DNA from: Bradyrhizobium sp. NFR13
GTDB lineage: Bacteria > Pseudomonadota > Alphaproteobacteria > Rhizobiales > Xanthobacteraceae
NCBI RefSeq assembly: GCF_900114605.1
Contig: NZ_FOTP01000001.1
Span: 310,001 to 374,000 of the forward strand
Reading direction: 5' to 3'
DNA: 64,000 nucleotides
Positions 53,332 to 60,367 of this stretch are shown piece by piece. The notes below the pieces were generated by a model. That model worked only from the letters and a program-made list of their open reading frames with translations, did not search any database and had not been told where the DNA came from. The translations under genes and the position numbers were made by a program. Within the stretch, counting starts at the first letter, position 1. Every line of letters begins with the position of its first letter.

Positions 53332-54483
53332 TTACGGCAGGTTCACGATCTCCACCCAGTTTGGATTCTTGCCCACCGCGGTTTCGCTCAGCTTGGTCAG
53401 GCTGCCCGTCGCCTTGTCGATGGAATAGGCCGTCATGCTGTTCGACAACTGCCCGACTGCCAGCAGATAGCGGCCAGACGGATCGATGCTGAAGCCACGC
53501 GGCTGCTTCTCCGTGGCCGTGGAGCCCAGCGATGTGAGCGCGCCCGTTTTGGGATCGACGCGGAACGCCGCGATCGTGTTGCTGGTGCGCTCCGATGCAT
53601 AGAGAAACTTGCCATCCGGCGTGAGGTGGATATCCGCGGCCCAGGGTTTGCCGTCGAAGCCCTTTGGCAAGGCGGAGGCGACCAGCGTCTCCTTCTTCAG
53701 CGTCCCGGTCGCGGCATCCCACGGAAATACGTAGATCGCCGCGTCGAGTTCGTTGAGCAGATAGACGAACTTCTTGTCCGGCGAGAACACCAGATGGCGC
53801 GGGCCGCCTTTCGCCTTCACGCTCACGGTCGGAGGATCGTTGGGCACCAGCTTGCCGGCCTTGGCATCGAACTTTTGCTGATAGATGACGTCACCGCCGA
53901 GACTCGTATGCAGCACATAGCGATTGGTGGGATCGACGATGATGCAATGTGCGTTCGGTTCGGTGGCGACCACCTGCTGCGCCGGCGCGATCACGCCATT
54001 CGGCCCGATGGCATTCACCGCCACCTTGTTGCCGCCATAGGACGCGCTGAGCAGGAAGCGTCCGGTGCGATCAATCGCGAGATAGGCCATGGAATCGGCC
54101 AGCGGCCCGGGGCCGACCAGTTTCAGCTTGCCGGTTTTGGCATCGATATCGAAGGTCACCGCCGTATAGGGCTCGTTGCGGAGGCCAGCATAGAGCCGGT
54201 GCTTCTCAGGGCTGATAGCCAGCGGCAGCGAGCCGCCGGGCTTCGCCGGTCCCGGCACCGCCACCGTATCGATCGCAGCGAGATTGCCATTCGCCTTCAG
54301 TTCGAGAACGCTGATGTTCTGGCTGTCGGCATTGCCGACATAGACGATGGTAGTGGCGCTGGCCGATGACATGATGGATCCTATTGCGAACGGGAGCGAC
54401 ACGATCGCCAGCAGCGCCCTCAAACCGGCACCCGCATGCCTGAACGGCCAACGACGCGAAACGGAACGAACCCGTGCGAGCAT
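53332..54483 (-). CDS. Lactonase-family seven-bladed beta-propeller protein, exported
   Basis: 383 residues from the ATG at 54483, which has a strong GGGAGG ribosome-binding site. A signal peptide ends near SASATTIVY (about residue 44); its long n-region contains a double Arg (SRRWPF), but not a full Tat motif. The rest is the 6-phosphogluconolactonase (Pgl/YkgB-like) propeller: repeated blades with a LAISPEKHRLYAGLRNE or LVFSPDKKFVYLLNE pattern. Being exported, it is unlikely to be a true pentose-phosphate enzyme; it more likely handles an extracytoplasmic lactone or has a binding role. An ATG at 54507 is possible. Confidence 0.82.
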   Translation of the reverse strand: MLARVRSVSRRWPFRHAGAGLRALLAIVSLPFAIGSIMSSASATTIVYVGNADSQNISVLELKANGNLAAIDTVAVPGPAKPGGSLPLAISPEKHRLYAGLRNEPYTAVTFDIDAKTGKLKLVGPGPLADSMAYLAIDRTGRFLLSASYGGNKVAVNAIGPNGVIAPAQQVVATEPNAHCIIVDPTNRYVLHTSLGGDVIYQQKFDAKAGKLVPNDPPTVSVKAKGGPRHLVFSPDKKFVYLLNELDAAIYVFPWDAATGTLKKETLVASALPKGFDGKPWAADIHLTPDGKFLYASERTSNTIAAFRVDPKTGALTSLGSTATEKQPRGFSIDPSGRYLLAVGQLSNSMTAYSIDKATGSLTKLSETAVGKNPNWVEIVNLP

Positions 54484-54575
54484 CAACACCTCCCTGCCTC
54501 TTTTCATTGGGAGGGATGATGCTACCGCCTTCTGGAATAGGCAAGCTGCGCTGCGGCAATGCCAGAACCGCGCGA

Positions 54576-56876
54576 TCAGAACCGGCCGGCCAGTGTCACC
54601 CGCAGTGCCAGCGGCTCCACCGGATGCAGCACGCGATCCATGATGCCGGTCTGGCACACCGCGGCAGGCGCCGTCGGTGCTCCGCCGCCTGCCGGAAAAC
54701 ACGCGGCGAACAACGAGTCCGTCTTCAACAGCGAACCATAGGCATAGGTGATCTGGTCGGACTTGCTGTCGAGAATGTTGAACGCATCGAGCTGGATGCG
54801 CCAGCCATTCTCGAAGCGATAGCCGAGCTGCCCGTTGAGCAGGCCCGTGGCTGGCGAGATGAAGGCCGCGTCTTCGGTGAGTGGACGCGGACCGAAATAA
54901 CGATAGCGCAGCGCGCCGAACCAGCCGGTGGCTTCACCCAGACGAATGCCCGCCGAGGCGATCATGTTGGGGGCGCCGGGGATATAATTTCCGGGCGCGT
55001 TGCCGATCTGCGAGGCCGGATAGCCGTCGAGCTCCGCATAGGCCGCCGCCTGATCGGCATTGCTGCCGCGGAAGCGCGCGCGCGTCATCGCAAGATCGGC
55101 CTCAAAGCTCAGCCACGATGTCGGCTTGTAGTCATTGGTCCATTCGAAACCGACACGGCGGCTGGGGCGGCTCGCCTCGGTATCGCCGGCATCGCCGACG
55201 AACAGGATTTCGGACGCCGAATCCAGCATGAAGAAAGCGATCGAGCTGGTCAGCCCCGGAACGAGTTTGGTCCGCAATCCGACTTCGGCGCCCTTGGTCT
55301 TCACCAGAAACGGCGAACTATCCACCGGCGATCCATCGGACGGCGACTCCTTGATGGTCACGCCTCGCGCATCGTTGCTGTGAAAGCCTTCGCCGGCATT
55401 GAGAAAAAGCTCAGTCCTGGCGAACGGCCCGATCACCAGCCCCGCTTTCGGGCTGCCGATGGTCGCATTGGCCGTGCCGGAATTCACCGGGCTCAGCAAC
55501 GAATTGACCGATGTGTTGTAGTAATCGCCGCGCCAGCCGATATTGGTGCGCAGCCAGTCGGTCCAGAACGACGTGTTCTGCACGAAGATGCCGACGCTGC
55601 CTTCTTTCACCAGATCGCTGCGCGTGCTGGAGAGATATTGCCGCTTGATGGTGTTGCCGAGGCTGACATTGATGTCGTCGTAGCGGCTCTGGATGCCGAC
55701 TTCGGTCTCGTTGCGGAAGCCCGCAATATTATACTTGAATGTATGCGATGCATTGATGCCGCCGAGCACGCGGTCGTCATGCTGATGAAACTGATCGCCA
55801 TTGACGGGATCACTGAGAAAGAACGTGAAGTTGTTCCAGAGATTGAGCTTGCTCTTGATCGCGTAGAAATCGAGTTTGGTCGCGCTGTCGCGGTCGGTGT
55901 CGCGATAGCGGCCGGACAGCGAGAAACGCTCTGAATTGCCGCTATCACTGGGATCTAGCGCGCCATAGCGACCAATCTCGCCCGAGGTGATCGCGCGCAA
56001 CGGTACCTGATCGGTGGAATTCCATTTGTTGCCATAGGCCATGCCGGTCAGCGAGAAGCCGTTATCCAGCGTGCCCTGGCTGTAGCGGATCACGCCGTTG
56101 ACCTTCTGCAGTCTGTCGGGATTATCCCACGGGCCGTTATAGAGATTGGCCTCGGCGGCAACGAGCAGGTTTCCCTCGCCGACCTTGCCCGAGGTGACGC
56201 CGAAGGCGCGGTTGTAACCGAAACTTCCCAATGTGATCGACGCCATGGTGCGGGCGACACTGTCGATCAGGCTGACATGAATTGCGCCCACCGAGGAGAA
56301 GTCGCCTTCATCGACGAAATACGGCCCCTTGCGGACATTGACCGAACTGATCAGCTCCGGAATCAGGAAGTTGATGTCGGCATAGCCCTGGCCGTGACCA
56401 TGAGTGCGCATGTTCACTGGCATGCCGTCGATGGAGATGGCGAGATCCGTGCCGTGATCGAGATTCACGCCGCGCAGGAAATACTGATTGGCTTTGCCGT
56501 CGCCGGAATGCTGGGTGATGATCAGGCCGGGCGCGACTTCCAGCGCTTCGGCTGGGCGCGACAGCGGCCGTGCGTTGACCTCGGCGCCGCTGATCGTCTT
56601 TTCGCTGGCCGCTGCGAGCGGCGCCTGCGCAGCGCTGGCGCCGGGCATGACGCCTGCGCCGCCGGCCCCTGCCGTTGGCGCAGCGACGCGGCGCGCGACC
56701 GGACGACCATGATCGGTAGAGCTGCGCTTCCGGACCGGCGCAGTCGCGCGCGGTTTCGGTGCCATGATTTCGACGGGCGCCAGTGTGGTGTTCGTGGAGC
56801 CCTGCGCCCCTGCTTCGGTCGACGCGGTGAGGACAGCCGCGACAACCAGAGACAGATCACGCGATACTCGCTTCAT
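54576..56876 (-). CDS. TonB-dependent receptor, probable nickel-regulated
   Basis: 766 residues. A signal peptide covers 1-24. An unusual Ala/Pro/Arg-rich stretch (30-90) precedes the plug domain (ALEVAPGLIITQHSGDGKANQYFLRG, in part; LAISIDGMPVNMRTHGHGQGYADINF, in pieces). The 22-strand barrel ends in Phe (LAGRF), as outer-membrane proteins do. The His-rich HGHGQGY in the plug could contact metal. It is divergent from nikR, with a consensus NikR operator in between, so the substrate is probably nickel or a nickel chelate. No TonB or ExbBD gene is in the window. The first Met at 56876 is the only plausible start. Confidence 0.87.
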   Translation of the reverse strand: MKRVSRDLSLVVAAVLTASTEAGAQGSTNTTLAPVEIMAPKPRATAPVRKRSSTDHGRPVARRVAAPTAGAGGAGVMPGASAAQAPLAAASEKTISGAEVNARPLSRPAEALEVAPGLIITQHSGDGKANQYFLRGVNLDHGTDLAISIDGMPVNMRTHGHGQGYADINFLIPELISSVNVRKGPYFVDEGDFSSVGAIHVSLIDSVARTMASITLGSFGYNRAFGVTSGKVGEGNLLVAAEANLYNGPWDNPDRLQKVNGVIRYSQGTLDNGFSLTGMAYGNKWNSTDQVPLRAITSGEIGRYGALDPSDSGNSERFSLSGRYRDTDRDSATKLDFYAIKSKLNLWNNFTFFLSDPVNGDQFHQHDDRVLGGINASHTFKYNIAGFRNETEVGIQSRYDDINVSLGNTIKRQYLSSTRSDLVKEGSVGIFVQNTSFWTDWLRTNIGWRGDYYNTSVNSLLSPVNSGTANATIGSPKAGLVIGPFARTELFLNAGEGFHSNDARGVTIKESPSDGSPVDSSPFLVKTKGAEVGLRTKLVPGLTSSIAFFMLDSASEILFVGDAGDTEASRPSRRVGFEWTNDYKPTSWLSFEADLAMTRARFRGSNADQAAAYAELDGYPASQIGNAPGNYIPGAPNMIASAGIRLGEATGWFGALRYRYFGPRPLTEDAAFISPATGLLNGQLGYRFENGWRIQLDAFNILDSKSDQITYAYGSLLKTDSLFAACFPAGGGAPTAPAAVCQTGIMDRVLHPVEPLALRVTLAGRF

Positions 56877-56991
56877 CGCAGGCTTGCCCCAGCGCTCATA
56901 CGTGTGCTGACTCGTACGAAATCACGGGTCCCGCCAAGATCGGTGGCAGGCTATGTTGCATCCCGGCACGATTTGAAAACTGGCATACAGA

Positions 56992-57019
56992 GTATGATAT
57001 TGTCAATAAATCATCATAC
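56992..57019. promoter_or_regulatory. NikR operator between the TonB receptor and nikR
   Basis: GTATGA (56992-56997), 16 bases, TCATAC (57014-57019): an exact match to the Escherichia coli NikR operator consensus. It lies 115 bases before the receptor start and 16 bases before nikR, so it can control both directions. Confidence 0.85.
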
Positions 57020-57035
57020 TATTCCGGAGATATAC

Positions 57036-57476
57036 ATGCAGCGCATTACGATCACGCTCGATGACGACCTGATGGAAGAGCTGGATGCTGTCATCGCCGA
57101 ACAGGGCTATCAGAACCGCTCCGAAGCGATCCGCGATCTCACCCGCGCCGGCATACAGCAGGCCGCACAGGAGAAGGGCAAGGCCGGCGAATGCGTCGCC
57201 GCACTGGTCTATGTCTATGACCACGCCCAGCGTGACCTGTCGCGTCGGCTGGTCGACACCTATCACCATCACCACGACCTCTCGCTGGCGACGCTGCACG
57301 TCCATCTCGACGGCGACAACTGCATGGAAGTCACGGCGCTGCGCGGCTCGGGCAACGAGGTACAGCATTTCGCCGATCACATCATTGCGGAGCGCGGCGT
57401 GAAATATGGCCGCGTGGTGATGATGCCGACGGGGAAGAAGGCGGAGGGGAAGAAGAAGGGGCACAGCCACGGGTGA
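57036..57476 (+). CDS. nikR: Nickel-responsive regulator NikR
   Basis: 146 residues. Ribbon-helix-helix DNA-binding domain at 1-45 (MQRITITLDDDLMEELDAVI) and an ACT-like nickel domain after it. The nickel ligands are present: His77 (start of the HHHH run), His88 and His90 (LHVHLD) and Cys96 (DGDNCMEV). The C-terminus is extended by a Lys-rich KKAEGKKKGHSHG tail with two more His. The ATG at 57036 follows CGGAGAT. When loaded with nickel it should repress the divergent TonB receptor gene and its own. Confidence 0.93.
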   Translation: MQRITITLDDDLMEELDAVIAEQGYQNRSEAIRDLTRAGIQQAAQEKGKAGECVAALVYVYDHAQRDLSRRLVDTYHHHHDLSLATLHVHLDGDNCMEVTALRGSGNEVQHFADHIIAERGVKYGRVVMMPTGKKAEGKKKGHSHG

Positions 57477-57487
57477 TGGGGTGCCTT

Positions 57488-57680
57488 CCTTCCCCTCTTC
57501 CCCAGCGCGGCAAAGCCGCGCGCAGCGGGAGAGGGTGCCTGAGCGAAGCGAAGGCGGGAGAGGGCAACCACGAAGAGCGGAGCTTAGGCGCCCCCTCTCC
57601 CGTCTCGAACATGCCTCGCATGTTCGATCCACCCTCTCCCACCTCGCGAAGCTTCGCTTCGCTGGGGGAGAGGGGAAGCA
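57488..57680. repeat. Family B-like long palindromic repeat, copy 6
   Basis: Outer arms CTTCCCCTCTTCCCC and GGGGGAGAGGGGAAG, with inner stems CGCGGC-AAA-GCCGCG and GAACATGC-CTC-GCATGTTC. It fills the space between the convergent nikR and aldo/keto reductase genes. Confidence 0.7.
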
Positions 57681-57687
57681 AGAAAGA

Positions 57688-58506
57688 TCAATCCCAATCC
57701 GGCGCAAATGCCGGGTTAACCAGCCTCTGCGCCTTCGGCAGCGAAGCGATCGCCTTGCGGTCGTCGTCGTCCAGCGTAACCTTGAGTGCGTCGAGATTGG
57801 CCTGCTGGCTCTCCCTGCGCGACGCCTTGGGGATCGCAGCCACGCCGTCCTGATCGAGCAGCCACTTCAATGCGACCTGCGCGGCGGTGACACCATGCTT
57901 GGCAGCGATGGTCTTCATCGCATCGTTGTCGGCCAGCCGCCCCTGACCGAGCGGACAATAGGCCACCAGCGGGATCGACTTCGCGCGCAGATAGGTCAAC
58001 AGCTTGGTCTGATCCAGCAGCGCGTGATATTCGACCTGATTGCAGGCAACTGGCGCGCCGATCTCCTCCACTGCCTGCTTCATCAGCCTGACCGGGAAAT
58101 TCGCCACTCCGATGGCGCGGACACGGCCCTCGTCCTTCAGCTTCAGCAGCGTCTCGAAGATCGCCGGCAGGTTCATGCCGTTCGAGGGCCAATGCACCAG
58201 ATAGAGATCGATGACATCGAGACCGAGCTTCTTCAGGCTGGTGTCGAAGGCGCGCCTAATGGCATCCGGCGCGAGATTCTCGTGCCAGACCTTGGTGGTG
58301 ACATGGAGATCCTTGCGCGCGATGCCCGAGGCCTTGATGCCGGCGCCGACCTCAGCCTCGTTGCCATACATTTCGGCGGTGTCGATGTGGCGATAGCCGA
58401 GACCGATGGCACTTTCCACGCCGGCGACACAGCCGTCGCCCGTGAGCTTGAAAGTGCCGAGGCCGAGTTTCGGCACGCGAATGCCCTGGGTGTTCAAATT
58501 GTCCAT
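57688..58506 (-). CDS. Aldo/keto reductase
   Basis: 272 residues. NADPH-dependent carbonyl reductase of the 2,5-diketo-D-gluconate reductase type. The catalytic tetrad is seen as Asp and Tyr in HIDTAEMYGNE, Lys in VTTKVW and His in LYLVHWP. KASRRESQQANLD near the C-terminus is the coenzyme 2-prime-phosphate contact region (IPKASRRE). There is no signal peptide. Single gene; the substrate is not predictable. Confidence 0.9.
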   Translation of the reverse strand: MDNLNTQGIRVPKLGLGTFKLTGDGCVAGVESAIGLGYRHIDTAEMYGNEAEVGAGIKASGIARKDLHVTTKVWHENLAPDAIRRAFDTSLKKLGLDVIDLYLVHWPSNGMNLPAIFETLLKLKDEGRVRAIGVANFPVRLMKQAVEEIGAPVACNQVEYHALLDQTKLLTYLRAKSIPLVAYCPLGQGRLADNDAMKTIAAKHGVTAAQVALKWLLDQDGVAAIPKASRRESQQANLDALKVTLDDDDRKAIASLPKAQRLVNPAFAPDWD

Positions 58507-58614
58507 GTCAATTCCTCAATATGGCGAAACCGTCCGCGACGACGGCGCCTGAAGTGTTTGCTACGGTGCCAGCCTGCAACGATAAATTCAAATCACCGGG
58601 AGAGTTTCAGCACC

Positions 58615-58740
58615 ATGGAAAAGGCATTACGCGGATGGCTCGAATCCCACGGCCTGCTCGCCATCATCACTGCGGTCCTCGGAGTGATCAGTTTGCTGTC
58701 CGTGACACTGGTGCTTGGGGGCTTTTGGCTGGCGCGCTAA
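58615..58740 (+). CDS. Small single-pass membrane protein, 41 residues
   Basis: The ATG at 58615 follows CGGGAGAG at a fair distance. One hydrophobic helix covers about residues 15-38 (LAIITAVLGVISLLSVTLVL in part), with an amphipathic RGWLESHG start and a positive end (LAR). No family recognised. It lies between the aldo/keto reductase and the sarcosine oxidase operon, 110 bases before soxB. Small size keeps confidence low. Confidence 0.45.
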   Translation: MEKALRGWLESHGLLAIITAVLGVISLLSVTLVLGGFWLAR

Positions 58741-58849
58741 ACGGCACAATTTCACGATGTCGCTAATAGGCTTCTCTATGTCGCTCATGGACTGGTGCCG
58801 ATCCCCAGAATACGCGACACTTCGGGCCTGATCGCCACCCGGATTCTCC

Positions 58850-60100
58850 ATGCGCTATTCGCTGACGTCACTGCTCAGGCAGACCCTCACCGGCCACAAA
58901 GGCTGGACGCCGCAATGGCGCGATGCTGCGCCGAAGGCCGAATATGACATCGTCATTGTCGGCGGCGGCGGTCATGGCCTCGCGACCGCCTATTATCTGG
59001 CGAAGGAATACGGCCTCACAAATATCGCCGTGCTCGAGAAGAGCTGGATCGGATCAGGCAATATCGGCCGCAACACCACGATCATCCGCTCCAACTATCT
59101 GCTCTCCGAAAATATCTCGCTCTACGAGCTGTCGCTGAAACTGTGGGAAGGCCTCGAGCAGGACTTCAACTACAATGCCATGGTCAGCCAGCGCGGCGTG
59201 CTGAACCTCTATCATTCCGACGGCCAGCGCGACGCCTATGCCCGGCGCAGCAACATGATGCGGCTGAACGGTGCCGACTCCGAATTGCTGGACAAAGAAG
59301 GGGTGCGGAAACTCTATCCGTTCCTGAATTTCGACGCGGCGCGCTTCCCGATCCAGGGTGGCCTGCTGCAAAAGCGCGGCGGCACCGTGCGCCATGACGC
59401 GGTTGCCTGGGGCTATGCCCGCGGCGCCAGCGATCGCGGCGTCGACGTGATCCAGAATTGCGAGGTCACGGGGATCGACATCGTCGATGGCCGCGCGGTG
59501 GGCGTGCAGACCTCGCGCGGCGCGATCAGGGCGAAGAAGATCGGCATTGCTGTCGCCGGCTCGTCGTCGCGCGTCGCGGCGATGGCGGGGATGCGGCTGC
59601 CGATCGAGAGCCACGTATTGCAGGCCTTCGTCTCCGAAGGGCTGAAGCCGATCATTCCCGGTGTCATCACCTTCGGCGCCGGTCATTTCTATATCAGCCA
59701 GTCAGACAAGGGCGGGCTGGTGTTCGGCGGCGATATCGACGGCTACAACTCCTATGCCCAGCGCGGCAACCTGCCTGTGGTGGAGGATGTCTGCGAAGGC
59801 GGCATGGCCCTGATGCCCGCGATCGGCCGCGCGCGGATGTTGCGCAACTGGGGCGGTCTGGTCGACATGTCGATGGACGGCTCGCCGATCATCGACCGCA
59901 CCCATATCGACGGGCTCTATCTCAATGCCGGCTGGTGCTATGGCGGCTTCAAGGCCACGCCCGGCTCCGGCTTCGTCTTCGCGCATCTGCTAGCAAGGGA
60001 CGAACCGCATCCCGCCGCCAATCGGCTGCTGCTGGATCGCTTTCGCTCCGGCCATATCGTCGATGAAAAGGGCCAGGGCGCCCAACCGAACCTGCACTGA
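58850..60100 (+). CDS. soxB: Sarcosine oxidase subunit beta
   Basis: 416 residues. SoxB carries covalent FMN and FAD and oxidises sarcosine to glycine, formaldehyde and H2O2. Dinucleotide fold YDIVIVGGGGHGLATAYYLA (in part) near residue 32, SWIGSGNIGRNTTIIRSNYL (in part), GHFYISQSDKGGLVFGGDID (in part) and NAGWCYGGFKATPGSG are typical. It is the first gene of the operon, soxB then D at six bases, D-A overlap of four bases, A-G overlap of eight bases. The heterotetramer is cytosolic. No GlyA or folate gene follows in the window. Confidence 0.95.
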   Translation: MRYSLTSLLRQTLTGHKGWTPQWRDAAPKAEYDIVIVGGGGHGLATAYYLAKEYGLTNIAVLEKSWIGSGNIGRNTTIIRSNYLLSENISLYELSLKLWEGLEQDFNYNAMVSQRGVLNLYHSDGQRDAYARRSNMMRLNGADSELLDKEGVRKLYPFLNFDAARFPIQGGLLQKRGGTVRHDAVAWGYARGASDRGVDVIQNCEVTGIDIVDGRAVGVQTSRGAIRAKKIGIAVAGSSSRVAAMAGMRLPIESHVLQAFVSEGLKPIIPGVITFGAGHFYISQSDKGGLVFGGDIDGYNSYAQRGNLPVVEDVCEGGMALMPAIGRARMLRNWGGLVDMSMDGSPIIDRTHIDGLYLNAGWCYGGFKATPGSGFVFAHLLARDEPHPAANRLLLDRFRSGHIVDEKGQGAQPNLH

Positions 60101-60106
60101 GGCCCC

Positions 60107-60367
60107 ATGCGCATCCCCTGCCCTTATTGCGGATCCCGCGACAGTTCGGAGTTCTCATACTCTGGCGATGCCACGCTGACGCGGCCCACGCCCGACAACG
60201 CCGATGCAATGTTCGACTATGTCTATCTGCGCGACAATCCCGTCGGCCTGCACAGGGAATACTGGTATCACGCCGCCGGCTGTCACGCCTGGCTGAAGGT
60301 CACGCGCAACGTCTCGACCCATGAGGTAATCGAGGCTGTGCTCGCCCATGACGAGGCGGCGTCATGA
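60107..60367 (+). CDS. soxD: Sarcosine oxidase subunit delta
   Basis: 86 residues. Zinc-binding subunit of heterotetrameric sarcosine oxidase: CPYCGSRDSSEFSYSGDA at the start, then the paired HAAGCHAWLKVTRN, giving a Cys2-Cys/His zinc site. It starts six bases after soxB and overlaps soxA (ATGA). Confidence 0.95.
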   Translation: MRIPCPYCGSRDSSEFSYSGDATLTRPTPDNADAMFDYVYLRDNPVGLHREYWYHAAGCHAWLKVTRNVSTHEVIEAVLAHDEAAS

